Assembly (NCBI GenBank): GCA_022495995.1
Contig: JAFEMH010007448.1
Location: 1 to 64,000, forward strand
Direction: 5' to 3'
DNA from: Adenophora triphylla var. japonica
Taxonomy: Eukaryota; Streptophyta; Magnoliopsida; Asterales; Campanulaceae
DNA length: 64,000 nt
Positions 37,229 to 47,607 of this stretch are shown here, piece after piece. Every line of letters starts with the position of its first letter. Position 1 is the first letter of the stretch. The notes under the pieces were generated by a model that worked only from the letters and a program-made list of their open reading frames with translations, was not told the origin of the DNA and did not search any database. The position numbers and the translations under genes were made by a program.

Positions 37229-38075
37229 CAAACGTTGCCATATGCAGGAACTCTCAATCATTCTTCCTTTGGTTTAACCAATTCATTCTAGTTGTGTGTG
37301 ACCCAATAGGATTATATTATGTTGGCAATGAGTTCGATCATATCGAATTCCATAAGACATAAGCGGACTCTAGCAAGCCATTATGTCTACCCAAATAATA
37401 TAACGTAAGAGTTCACGTTTCCAATGGTACACTTCCATTTCTCCCTTTGTCTCACGATGTTATATTGAACACAAGTCATGGTCCACGTCAACTTGTATTT
37501 GTTCAATGCTTTCTCGATCTTGAGTATAATGATAGTCCAATCATATTGGGGTGTGGCCACACGCTTTCATCATTATCACTCATCGAGGGGCCCAAGCAAA
37601 ATATCTCTCTTTCGAGGGACAAATTCCATCTTGACTTATCATCCTTCCCATCATGAATCCGATCATGCCAAAGATAGCCTTTATAGATATCGTGTTAAGA
37701 TACCGTTTGACTAAAATCAAACATAACTTTCATCATATGTAAGGTCATGATAATCTCAGGTCTAGGGACTAAATGAAGTGACCATATGAGATTTAATTAT
37801 GACATTTGACCATGACATAAATCTCATACGGGTCAAGTCCAGTCACTTGTTCTCTAACAAGTACCCATAATTTCAATGTGCATCTCTATGCATATAATCA
37901 TCATATGATTATCCATTGACAATTATACTAATTATTCTCTTAATAATTAGGGACGGAGATTATTACAATAAATATGCAAACTATATAATAATCAAATAAT
38001 AAACATAAACGATAAAGATGATACATAACGGTTTTTCAGTTAAACATAACTAAAGCCTAGGGCATTACACCAACA
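37229..38075 (-). repeat. LTR-like fragment of another copia-type element
   Basis: The right end on the minus strand starts TGTTGGTGTAATGCCCTAGG, typical of a copia-type LTR start. The left end at the SIRE-type boundary lacks a clear CA terminus, so the fragment is truncated. No coding sequence is attached. It is AT-rich and has no other recognised content. Confidence 0.5.
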
Positions 38076-38531
38076 ACAAATTCCAAGCTTGCGAATTTGT
38101 TTAATAAAGCGTTATCTCATTTAGTGTTTCATAAGCATACTGCTCATAAGGGTGTAACAACTTTTGATAACATTTAATATAGTAGGAATCTGTGTTGTAT
38201 TTTTATTTAATTTTTCTAAAGTATTGATCTCATTTGATTAAATAGGAATAGTTGGGAGAATATATATTCGTTCATTTTGTATATATATTTATCAATTTTC
38301 CATCCTACACATCTACACTTAATTTATGTCGTTTAGTTGGATATATATGTGATCATTGTGGGTTTAGTTACGAATCAATTACAACGACTACTCATTTAGT
38401 TTGTAAAACTAATGGACGGAATTGTGTTGAATGAAAATAAATGTGCATATAGGATTGTCATTTACATTATAAATATGATTATAAGGGTTTATTAAGTATA
38501 AACACATATTTATGCAATCCAAGTGAGAGAT
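38076..38531 (+). pseudogene. pol: 3' remnant of a copia element (RNase H tail and 3' UTR)
   Basis: The reading FNKALSHLVFHKHTAHKGVT at about 38105-38165 matches the C-terminus of the copia element at 47160-47220 (FTKALSPLVFHEHVAHMGVM). The following 350 bp also match that element's 3' UTR. It is a diverged relative, cut at the left by the preceding LTR fragment. Confidence 0.75.
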
Positions 38532-38931
38532 TGTTAGAACATGAATTGCAAAATGTGTATACTTAATAAATATGCATAAACATGTAGACGTACATGTAAA
38601 AATCATAAATACAATATTATAATATAAGTGTAGAAGATTAATTAATTTGTACATTTTCTGAGGTGTAAGTAGTCATTTAATGATGGATAGAATGGTAACT
38701 TCACACCACTTCATGTGAGAGGGTGTAGTTCTTAAATGAAGTGTCACTTAGTCTCATATATATATTGTCTTCCATCAGCCTTTAAAGACAAACACAATAT
38801 TTATATTCTCTTATACATCTTCTTCATAAAGTAATCAAAAATCAAGAGATCACACTATCATTTATAAGAATCTAATTTCCCTAATTTCTTCTCTTCTTCT
38901 TCTACAACATTAAAACTAGATAAATTCAACA
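38532..38931 (+). repeat. 3' LTR of the truncated copia relative
   Basis: Starts TGTTAGAACATGAATTG and ends ATTCAACA. Its layout resembles the LTR at 41283-41766 (TTAAATGAAGTG, ATATATATTG, CTTCTCTTCTTC) but the sequence is clearly diverged. No target duplication can be checked because the left part of the element is missing. Confidence 0.65.
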
Positions 38932-39100
38932 GGACGTTTTCGCCTTCATTTATTTTCAAACTTCTTCTAATATAGAGTATTACGGCATTAATGGAATAAG
39001 AATATTTCAACAAACGAGTAAAGAGTGGGGAATATAATTGTTTATTCATAAAGTAAGAAGTGAAAAGTGGATAGGTAATTAATGATTTTTTTTTGTAATA
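38932..39100. other. AT-rich DNA between element remnants
   Basis: No gene or repeat is recognised. It is probably host intergenic DNA upstream of the BAHD gene. Confidence 0.4.
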
Positions 39101-39102
39101 TA

Positions 39103-39390
39103 CTCCCTCCGTCCCGGTCGAAGTGTCTCAAAATGGGTTCGGCTCGGAAATTAAGGAAAGTGATGTAGGAAAGAGAAAAAGTTTAAATGTTGTGAGTATG
39201 AAAAATTAAATATGAGAGAGAATGAGTGGGAGGAATAGTTAGGAGAGAGAATGTTGTGAGTGTAAAAGTAAAGTAGGAGAGAGAATGAGTGGGTGGAATA
39301 GTAATAAAAATTTTCCTTTTTTGGGTTGAGACATTTTAAATGGGACGCCCAAAATGGAAAGTTGAGACACTTCAACCGGGACGGAGGGAG
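39103..39390. mobile_element. Stowaway-type MITE 1
   Basis: 288 bp bounded by CTCCCTCCGTCCCGG and CCGGGACGGAGGGAG with TA on each side (39101-39102, 39391-39392). Internal sub-terminal sequence is also complementary (GAAGTGTCTCAA / TTGAGACACTTC). A non-autonomous DNA element that would depend on a mariner-like transposase. Confidence 0.9.
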
Positions 39391-39499
39391 TATGAACTTT
39401 ATGAGTACAAAATTGTTTAATATTTTGTTCATAATTTATCATTTAATGAATAAAACAATTAAAAATCTTAAATCGAAATAGACAAAAAGGAATAAGAAC

Positions 39500-39515
39500 C
39501 TGAACGGAGGGAGTA
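39500..39515. mobile_element. Isolated Stowaway terminus
   Basis: GAACGGAGGGAGTA without a left partner; a remnant end of an older MITE. Confidence 0.5.
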
Positions 39516-39534
39516 TCAGTTTCCAAATGTAATA

Positions 39535-39811
39535 CTCCCTCCGTCCCAACAATTACTTCCACTTTTTTAAAAATCACGCAAATTAAGAAAATGGGAGGGA
39601 AGTAAAGATGTTGTGAGTGTAATTTGAAAATAAGAGAGAGAATGAGTGGAGGGAATAGTAAATTATAATAGTGTTGTGAGTATTAAAATAATGAGGAGAG
39701 AAAATGAGTGGAGAAAATAGTAAAGATTCCTTTGCCAAAAAAGGAAAGTGGAAGCTATTAGCGGGACACCCAAAATGGCAAAAAGGGAAGCTCTTATTGG
39801 GACGGAGGGAG
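39535..39811. mobile_element. Stowaway-type MITE 2
   Basis: 277 bp with ends CTCCCTCCGTCCCAA and TTGGGACGGAGGGAG, flanked by TA (39533-39534, 39812-39813). It shares internal AGAGAGAATGAGTGGA-like sequence with MITE 1. Confidence 0.9.
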
Positions 39812-39833
39812 TATGTTATTTATTTCAAAATAT

Positions 39834-40052
39834 ATTCTCTATCCGTCTCATAATAATTTGCAAAAAGATAATTTTAATAATTAGCAAAGTATCAAAATGT
39901 AAATGAGACTGTCTTATCATACTCACAATAATTTATCACTTGCCTCACTTTCTCCTACCCAACATCTACACACAACATATCTTATTTTTCACTTTTCTTC
40001 GTAATTTTTGTGCCCTCTCATTTCTGAATATTATTGTGGGATGGAGGAACTA
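39834..40052. mobile_element. Degenerate Stowaway-type MITE 3
   Basis: Ends TTCTCTATCCGTCTCATAAT and ATTATTGTGGGATGGAGGAA are imperfect inverted copies. It is older than its neighbours. Confidence 0.6.
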
Positions 40053-40184
40053 TCTAGTAATTTAGAATTTTTATTCTAAAACAAACTAATGTCTATTTCT
40101 TAAAAAAAAATTATTTTTTTTTTACTTTATTATTTTATTATATTATATACTATTTCCATCAATTACAAATTTACAAACTGTTTA

Positions 40185-40480
40185 CTCCATATGTTTCGTA
40201 TAAGATTTCATTTTTGTCATTTTGAGCATTTTATATAAGATTTCACTTTTATCATTTTGAGCGTTTTATATAAGATTTCACTTTTCTAATATGTCAAAGA
40301 ATCTTTACTATTACTATCACTCATTTTCTCTCATATTTTACTTTCATAATTACAACACTAATCAACTCACTATTTTCTACCATGCTTTCTCTCTTATACC
40401 TCACTTTTTATACTCATAAAATTTACATCACTTACACATTTTCTTAATTCCAGTACAAAATCTATTTGTGAAATCTTATA
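40185..40480. mobile_element. Probable degenerate MITE 4
   Basis: The left part TACTCCATATGTTTCGTATAA and the right part TTGTGAAATCTTATA are partly inverted. Inside are three direct copies of TATAAGATTTCA(C/T)TTTT. Its right end abuts MITE 5. Confidence 0.45.
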
Positions 40481-40786
40481 CTCCCTCTGTCCCGTCCGAT
40501 GCTTCACCATTTTGATGAAGCACGTAAATTAAGAAAAGTGATGAGTGTGAAAAGGGTTGTGAGAGGAAAGAAGTAAGTGGATAGACAAGTGGGACCCACA
40601 ATTTAAATATGTGGGGGTAAAGTTAGTGGATATGACAAGTGGGTCCCACAATTTAAGTATGTGAGAGAAAAAAGTGAGTGGGGTTGACAAATGGGGCCCA
40701 CATTTATTACCATTTTAGAAAAGATGAAGCTTCTATCGAAATATCCATTTGGGTAAAAGGTGAAGCTTCATATGAGACGGATGGAG
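40481..40786. mobile_element. Stowaway-type MITE 5
   Basis: 306 bp with ends CTCCCTCTGTCCCGTC and GAGACGGATGGAG, flanked by TA at 40479-40480 and 40787-40788. Internal arms carry GATGCTTCACC / GGTGAAGCTTC complementarity. Confidence 0.85.
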
Positions 40787-40917
40787 TATATGACAGATGG
40801 AGTAGTTTGTAGTGGGGCAGATGTAGTATTTGAGTAAAAAAAAAAAAGTAAAAGTAAAAGAATGGATGTTTATATTTTCGTTACAAAATTTAATAAATAC
40901 AATTTTTTAAATAAATA

Positions 40918-41185
40918 CTCCCTCCGTCCTACTACTTGAAAACATACAAAATTTTATTTGGGTGTTTTATTTAAAAAGGCACATCTCAAAATGAAAACTT
41001 TTTAATATTTTTTTATTTATAGCACTCACTTGTAATACTAATAATAAATATCCACTTACTATTTTTTTTCCTCATATTTTCTTACATGTCTCACTTTTCA
41101 TACTTATAACACTTATTTTACTATAAATTAACCTTAATTTTTGTGTAAACTTATTTTGTATCTTTTTGGGAGAGAATGGAGGGAG
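40918..41185. mobile_element. Stowaway-type MITE 6
   Basis: Ends CTCCCTCCGTCCT and an imperfect GAATGGAGGGAG, with TA only on the left. Slightly decayed. Confidence 0.7.
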
Positions 41186-41277
41186 AGATTAGAGATAGTA
41201 GACATTAATTTTAGAAAATAGCAAGTGCGATGGATGAGGAATCTACACAAAGTTCCACTCAGAAAAAAACAAAGGCA
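41186..41277. other. Host DNA formerly upstream of the BAHD gene
   Basis: About 90 bp between MITE 6 and the copia target site. Before the copia insertion it would have joined 48103 onward and been the proximal upstream DNA of the acyltransferase gene. Confidence 0.6.
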
Positions 41278-41282
41278 TGACC
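41278..41282 (+). repeat. Target-site duplication, left copy (TGACC)
   Basis: TGACC immediately before the copia 5' LTR; the same five bases follow the 3' LTR at 48098-48102. Confidence 0.95.
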
Positions 41283-41479
41283 TGTAAGAACATGGATTAA
41301 TATAACATATAAATACTTAATAATGTAATGATCAATATTATAATATATGGTATAAAGTATAGAACTCTAAATAATATGTAGAATTCCATAATATAAGTAT
41401 ACCATTAAATGATGGGCATAATGGTAATATCTTATATATCAATAGGTGTAGTCCCTAAATGAAGTGCCCCTTGGATTCC

Positions 41480-41487
41480 TATATAAA
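41480..41487 (+). promoter_or_regulatory. TATA box in the copia 5' LTR
   Basis: TATATAAA in CCTATATAAAGGCC. The expected start would lie about 30 bp downstream, near the CATCAAGCC stretch. The same box recurs in the 3' LTR at 47805-47812. Confidence 0.65.
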
Positions 41488-41659
41488 GGCCTATCCATCA
41501 AGCCTATGAATCACTAGTTATTTTTACATTCTCATTCAGTCAAAATTCTTCCTAAGTACTTGAAGAATAAAGAGATTAAAAAGGCACTCATCATTTAGAA
41601 GATCTACTCTTCCTAAATCAAAGACTATCTTCATATCTTCATCAAGAACAAGAACCATA

Positions 41660-41722
41660 ATGGAATCTCAAGGTATACGCTTCCGTCTTCGTCTTCTTCT
41701 TCTTCTTCTCTTCTTAATCTAG
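41660..41722 (+). CDS. 20-codon micro-ORF in the LTR (leader uORF)
   Basis: ATG in the context ACCATAATGG opens a frame reading MESQGIRFRLRLLLLLLFLI followed by TAG. It lies downstream of the TATA box, so it would sit near the start of the element's RNA. The leucines come from a CTTCTT repeat. The same ORF is present in the 3' LTR (47991-48053). Translation is not shown; it could act as an upstream ORF limiting gag translation or have no role. Confidence 0.3.
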   Translation: MESQGIRFRLRLLLLLLFLI

Positions 41723-41766
41723 TTATGAGTCGGTTCATGGTCATTGGATCATTTAATGTTCCAACA

Positions 41767-41786
41767 ATTGGTATCAGAGCCTACTC
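41767..41786 (+). other. Primer-binding site of the recent copia element
   Basis: ATTGGTATCAGAGCCTACTC directly follows the LTR; TGGTATCAGAGC is the standard initiator-Met tRNA complement. Confidence 0.95.
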
Positions 41787-43155
41787 ATATACTAGATTGA
41801 GTTTGAAATTCTTATAAAGCCTTATGCTTTAATTCTTGTATGATTTCGTTTTAGTTTTTGTTCTTGTTCATAATACTCATCTTGTCTAAGAGTATTATAT
41901 TCATAAAACTTCATTCTATTTCTGATTTTGGTTTACTCAAAGGCTTTCAATTCTTAATGTAAGATTATCCCATTTTTGAACATAGCCACTATCCTTGGAT
42001 GCGTTGTGAGTTTGTTCATATGCATAGCCACGCATTTAAAAATGTGATGTGAGTATGCGGATCTACTTGCTTTGGTTGAATATTGATTCACCATTAAGTT
42101 AAGAATTGATAGTCTAAAGGGTATTTGTAGTTATGGCTCTAAAAATCTGGAAAATCTGATATTCAGGGTATGCTCGGCCGAGCACCTCCCTTGACTCGGC
42201 CGAGCACACCATTTGTACCAGCACATCGTTTGAAATTTTTTTGAAAAGGCGCCATCCAACGGTCATGGTGCTCGGCCGAGCACCCTAAGGACTCGGCCGA
42301 GCATGAGTGATCAGAAAGGGGTGTTTTTCTGGAGTGTGTTGCTCGGCCGAGCACTTTTCTTGACTCGGCCGAGCACCACTTAATTTTGGCCAGATTTTCA
42401 AAAAATTTCAATCTTTGCTATTTTGATCAATTTTCATTCATTTTTTTTTGAGTAAAATTCACATTAATTTGTGCCCTGAACTTTGATAATTTATTGATAA
42501 AATATGGTATCCGGACACCAGTCACGCTGATTGGCGGTTCTTAAAATTGTCAAAACTTTAAGAATGGACGGGTACAACAAAAGGACTACTATCTTTTATT
42601 AATAAATTTCATTAATTACCTTAAGGCCTTATGTTTCCGATTAATTATATCCTTAATATTTTGGACAAAATTAACATGCTTGTTTCCCAAAGGAGACCTT
42701 GTTGATTAAGTTCAAAATTGTTAAAAGATGAATGTAAATATTAATATGTGACAACATGCTTGTTTCCCAAAGGAGACCTTGTTGTTGACTAAATATTTGC
42801 ATTCATGGGGTAATAATTGAAGTAAATATTAGGTCATTTTAAATACTGTGAACCATCCCAAAGGAAGGCGGGTGTTTAAAGTGAATTGTTTATATTCTTT
42901 ATTACCGGGGAACAAATATCTTAAACTTTAGGATACTATTTGTACTTGATCCGGCCCAAAGGAAGGCAAGTATTTAAAGTTTGTTGTTTAAGCTACTTGT
43001 TTACCCTAAGATAAATCAAATTGTGAGTCAATTCGCAATCCAAAGATTAGTCTTGATGTCATATTGATTATCTTTTATTTTGATGGAATTCATTTGATAT
43101 AATTAATCATTATGTAGATTCTTATACATGTTTTGTTTCATTCTTTTGTTCTCTT
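41787..43155 (+). other. Copia leader between primer site and gag
   Basis: About 1.35 kb, unusually long for this class. It carries three pairs of CTCGGCCGAG palindromes (42172-42373), a repeated CATGCTTGTTTCCCAAAGG block (near 42676 and 42754) and a repeated CCCAAAGGAAGGC block (42856, 42956). The minus-strand ORF at 42163-42411 is a by-product of the palindromes. Confidence 0.7.
42171..42374. repeat. Three pairs of CTCGGCCGAG palindromes
   Basis: Perfect 10-bp palindromes start at 42173, 42195, 42271, 42292, 42342 and 42364. Centre-to-centre spacing within pairs is about 21-22 bp. The first of each pair extends to GCTCGGCCGAGC, and the second is always preceded by GA. Confidence 0.95.
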
Positions 43156-43164
43156 CATTCAGAT

Positions 43165-43508
43165 TTGATCAGTGCTTCTTCTGTTACTACTGCCTTAAAC
43201 TCAATTCCTTTGCTAACTGGGACAAACTTTAAAACTTGGAAAAACAAGATTATTATGGTCTTAGGCTGTTTGGACCTTGACCTCGCATTAAGAGAACAAG
43301 CTCCTGCCCCTCTAACTGATAAAAGTACTGCGGAAGACCGCTTGAGTTCGTAGAGGTGGAAGCGTTCTAATCGCGCCCTAAGCATAATTAAGAATGCAGT
43401 CCCTGAGACATTTCGAACAAAGTGTCTCCAAGAATGATGGTGCAAAAGGTTTCCTAGATGCCCTAGAACAACGCTTTGCAAAAGCGATAAATCGAAACAA
43501 GTGCTACC
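43165..43508 (+). pseudogene. gag: Copia gag N-terminal part (broken)
   Basis: The open frame from 43165 reads IPLLTGTNFKTWKNKIIMVL, typical of the start of a copia gag. It ends at a stop at 43351. Gag sense continues in other frames (ERSNRALSIIKNAVPETF-like, then GFLDALEQRFAK) up to 43508, where the long downstream ORF takes over. Confidence 0.8.
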
Positions 43509-46055
43509 TTGAGGAAGCTTGTTTCCATGAGGTATAAGGGCACCAGAAACCTAAGGGAATACATAATGGAAATGTTTCATCTATCATCGAAATTAAAAGC
43601 ACTCAAGTTGGACTTGTCGAAAGACTTGCTTGTGCATTTGGCTTTAATTTCTCTTCCTTCACAATTTGGTCATTTTGAAACGACCTATAATTGTCAAAAG
43701 GACAAGTGGAATATTAATGAATTAATTTCACATGTCACGGAGGAAGAAGATAGGTTGAAACACACCAAACCCAAAAGTGCACATTATGCATCTACCTCTT
43801 CTCGTGGGATTAAGAGAAAAGGTAAGGAGATTGCGGTTGCATCAAAGAAGCCTAAGGGATCATCAAATGATCAAAAGGTGAAAAAGTGCTTCTTTTGCAA
43901 GGACCCCACTCACATGAAGCCCGACTGTCCTAAGTATCGCCAATGGCGAATTAAGAAAGGTATGTCATTTAGCTTTGTTTGTACTGAAGCTAATTTAGTT
44001 TCAATTCCTTCGTATACATGGTGGTTAGACTCCGGTGCAACTACTCACATAAGTTCATGTATGCAGGGTTGCCTGAACTACCGAACGCCTAATGAAGGTG
44101 AAAGATTCATCTACATGGGAGCTGGAAAGCCGGTAGAGGTTGAGGGCATAGGGACTTTTAGATTATCTCTTAGTACCGGATATTATTTAGTTTTGAATAA
44201 TGTATTTATTATTCCATCCTTTAGACGGAATTTAATTTCCGTCACTACATTAGATCGAGAAGGTTATTCTTGCATCTTCGGTAATAATAAATGCAATTTA
44301 TATTTTGATTCAAAGCTTTTTGGTACTAGTTCTTTGTCTTACATTGATAATCTATATTTACTTGACACAGTCAATTCATTAAATGAGTCCCACAATAATG
44401 AAACTAATTCTCGAGGCATAAAACGAAAGCTTTCAAGTAAAAACTCTTATACCTTATGGCATAGGCGTTTGGGTCATATCTCCAAAAGGAGAATTGACAA
44501 GCTTGTGTCCGAGGGAATATTACATAAGCTTGATACTCCGGAAAATAACTTTTGTATTGAATGCCTTAAAGGAAAATTCACGAATAGTACAAACAAAAAT
44601 GAATCCTTGAGAGCTACAAAAGTCTTAGAACTAATTCATACGGACATATATGGACCGTTCCCTACCCCTTCATGGAACGGACAAATATATTTTATTACGT
44701 TCATAGATGACTTCTCTCGTTATGGATACATTTATTTACTTCATGAAAAGTCTCAATCATTGGACGTTTTCAAGTCTTTTAAAGCCGAAGTTGAAAATCA
44801 ACTTGAAAAGACTATTAAAAACGTTAGATCCGATCGTGGTGGTGAATACTACGGTAGGAATGACGGTTCGGGAGAACAACGTCCGGGTCCTTTTGCTCGC
44901 TATTTGGAAGAGTGTGGGATTGTCCCTCACTACACCATGCCGGGGACACCTAGCATGAATGGTGTAGCCGAGAGACGTAATAGAACCCTTAAAGATATGG
45001 TAAGAAGTATGGTTTCTTGTACTTCTTTACCTCACTCATTATGGGGCGATGCTTTGAAAACCGCAACCTACCTACTTAATAGAGCTCCTTCAAAAGCTAC
45101 TAACAAAACCCCTTATGAATTATGGACCGGTAAGAAACCGTCCCTTAATCATCTTCATGTTTGGGGTTGTCCAGCCGAAGCTAGGCCTTATAGACCTAAC
45201 GAAGGAAAGTTGGACGCTAAGACAGTTAGTAGTTATTTTGTAGGGTATTCTCAAAGATCTAGGGGATATAAATTCTATGACCCTAAAACTAGAACCTTTT
45301 TCGAGACGGGAAATGCTAGGTTCTTTGAGGATGTTGAATTTAGAGGGAAAAATTTGAATAGTAATTTTGAATTTGAAGAAATGGAAGAGGAATTCGTTCC
45401 TATACCTCTTCCTATAGTTCCTATCGAAAATCAAGCAGTTGTGCCTGAAATTCGACAAGAACATATAATTCAAAATGACGTTAATTCTCCTATTAATGAA
45501 CAACATGAAAATGTTGATGAGGAAATTCAACACCCTCAAAATCAAGGAGAACCGGTGCCATTAAGAAGATCTAATAGAGCAAGAAGGAGTGTTATACCGG
45601 ATTATTATGATGTGTATCTTGCCGAGAATGAGGAACCATTAGGTTTAGTGGGAGATGAGCCAATCACCTTCCATGAAGCCATTAGTGGTCCAAATTCTCA
45701 TAAGTGGATTGATGCCATAAATGAAGAGTTAAAATCCATGAATGATAATGACGTTTGGGATCTTGTCCCATTACCTAAGAATGTGAAACCCATCGGATGT
45801 AAATGGATCTTTAAGACCAAAAGGGATTCAAAAGGTAATGTGGAAAGACATAAGGCGCGTCTTGTCGCTAAAGGATTTACTCAAAAAGAAGGCATTGATT
45901 ACAAAGAAACATTTTCACCGGTATCCTCTAAAAATGCCTTTAGAATCATTATGGCTTTAGTGGCACATTTTGACCCCGAGCTTCATCAAATGGATGTAAA
46001 GACAGCTTTTCTCAATGGTGACATTGAGGAAACTATCTATATGAAGAAACCGTAA
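43509..46055 (+). pseudogene. pol: Copia gag-pol: gag C-terminus, protease, integrase, RT start
   Basis: 848-codon open frame. In order: gag capsid C-terminus ([15 protein letters not shown]), zinc knuckle [14 protein letters not shown] (CX2CX4HX4C, about residue 127), protease [12 protein letters not shown] (about 171), GAG-pre-integrase [13 protein letters not shown] (about 317), integrase core with Asp in IHTDIYGPF (about 379), Asp in RSDRGGEYY (about 440) and Glu in [12 protein letters not shown] (about 490), integrase C-terminal part, then RT start ([35 protein letters not shown]). It stops at TAA 46053-46055 in the middle of RT, so only protease and integrase are complete. The start codon here is arbitrary because gag begins upstream in another frame. 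Confidence 0.9.
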
Positions 46056-46530
46056 ATGGTGATCGATTCGGATCAAACTAGTCAACTAGTTTGTAAACTC
46101 AAGAAATCCATTTATGGGCTTAAGCAAGCATCTCGTCAATGGTACTTAAAATTTAACCAAGTTATTCTTTCATTTCGTTTTTGAAATGAATCTTGGTGAA
46201 GATTGTGTGTACCATAAGTTTAGTGGGAGTAGATTTATATTTTTGGTCTTATATGTGGATGACATTTTACTTGCTAGTAATGATAAGGACCTTCTTAAGG
46301 AAACCAAGAAATTTCTCTCAAACAAATTTGAGATGAAAGATCTTGGAGAAGCTTCTTTTGTATTAGGAATCCAAATACATCGTGATCGCTCACGAGGTAT
46401 GTTAGGGTTATCACAAAGAGCTATATAGAGAAGGTATTACAAAGGTTTAGCATGGAAAATTGTAAACCACATGACACCCCGATCTCTAAGGGAGATAAGT
46501 TCACCTAAATCAATGTCCTAAAAATAATCT
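46056..46530 (+). pseudogene. pol: Copia RT C-terminal part (after the stop)
   Basis: RT sense continues after the [22 protein letters not shown], then a frameshift near 46180 and CVYHKFSGSRFIFLVLYVDD with the YVDD active site at 46252-46263, then FEMKDLGEASFVLGIQIHRD. Another stop is at about 46428. Catalytic residues are present but the chain is broken. Confidence 0.85.
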
Positions 46531-46543
46531 TGAAACCAAGTAT

Positions 46544-47237
46544 ATGGAAAATATCCCTTACGCATCGGCAGTAGGAAGCCTAATGTATGCACAAGTCTGT
46601 ACTCGCTCAGATCTTGCCTTTATTGTTGGCATGCTTGGGCGATATCAATCTAATCCGGAAGAGAACATTGGGTTGCATAGCCAAAAGAGTGATGAGATAC
46701 TTGCAAAACACGAAGAACTACATGCTTACATATACAAAGTCGGATCATCTTGAGATCATTGGTTTTTCCGATTCCGACTTTGCTGGATGCCAAGATAGTC
46801 GCAAATCGACATCAGGTTATGTCTTCACTTTGGCCGGTGGAGCAATTTCTTGGAGAAGTGCCAAGCAAACATTAGTTACTACTTCCACTATGGAAGCCGA
46901 ATTTGTTGCTTGCTACGAGGCATCCAATCAAGCTATATGGCCGCGTAAATTCATTGAAGGACCGCGGATTGTCAAAGGTGTTGAAAGACCGCTTAAGTTA
47001 TATTGTGACAATCGGGCCGCGGTATTGTACTCCAACAACAACAAGAGTTCATCTAAATCTAAGCATATAGATATTAAGTTTCTTGTTGTGAGAGAAAGAG
47101 TACAAAATGAACAAATAGAAATAGAACTTATTGGTACAAACTCCATGTTAGCGGATCCATTTACTAAGGCGTTATCTCCTTTAGTATTTCACGAGCATGT
47201 TGCTCATATGGGTGTAATGACTTTTGATAATGCCTAA
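46544..47237 (+). pseudogene. pol: Copia RNase H
   Basis: It starts as YASAVGSLMYA in one frame (46544) and changes frame near 46665. The 216-codon frame at 46587-47237 carries SDSDFAGCQDSRKSTSGYVF, STMEAEFVACYEA and LYCDNRAAV, and ends at the expected C-terminus (GVMTFDNA). The acidic catalytic residues are in place. AIWPRKF differs from the usual AIWLRNF. Confidence 0.85.
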
Positions 47238-47607
47238 ATCAGTGGGAGTTTTAAATGTTTCTATTTCCTTGTGTTGTTTCATTTAAATTGATCTCATTTG
47301 GTTAAAGTAGGACTAGTTGGAGAATATATATATGCATTCTTCATATATATATTCATTAATTTTCCATGCTACATATCTATACTTTATCTATGTCATTTAG
47401 TTGGATATATATATGTGATTAATGTAGGGTTTAGTTGCGAATCAATTACAACGAATGCCCCTTTAGTCCTTATACTTATATGACTAATGGACGGGATTGT
47501 TTTCGAATGACAACAAAGTGCACATAAGGGTTGTCATTTGTGTTATAAATATGATTGAAGGAATTTATTAAGTGAAGGTATATGTTATAATAATCCAAGT
47601 GGGAGAT
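47238..47607 (+). other. Copia 3' UTR and polypurine tract
   Basis: Non-coding sequence between the pol stop and the 3' LTR, ending in CAAGTGGGAGAT, the plus-strand priming site. It is similar to 38170-38531. Confidence 0.8.

Larger units (their letters stand above)
41283..41766 (+). repeat. 5' LTR of the recent copia element
   Basis: 484 bp, TGTAAGAACATGG ... GTTCCAACA. TATA box TATATAAA at 41480-41487. It contains a 20-codon ORF at 41660-41722. Confidence 0.95.

Noticed and set aside
37229..38075. Solo LTR with target duplication
   Set aside because: One terminus is missing at the SIRE-type boundary and no flanking duplication could be found, so I call it only a fragment.
42163..42411. 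82-codon minus-strand ORF
   Set aside because: Its content (repeated Cys-Ser-Ala-Glu) comes from the CTCGGCCGAG palindromes, which read similarly on both strands.
45120..45545. 141-codon minus-strand ORF inside copia gag-pol
   Set aside because: Antisense shadow of the integrase C-terminal and linker region; Asn/Ile/Phe-rich and without motif.
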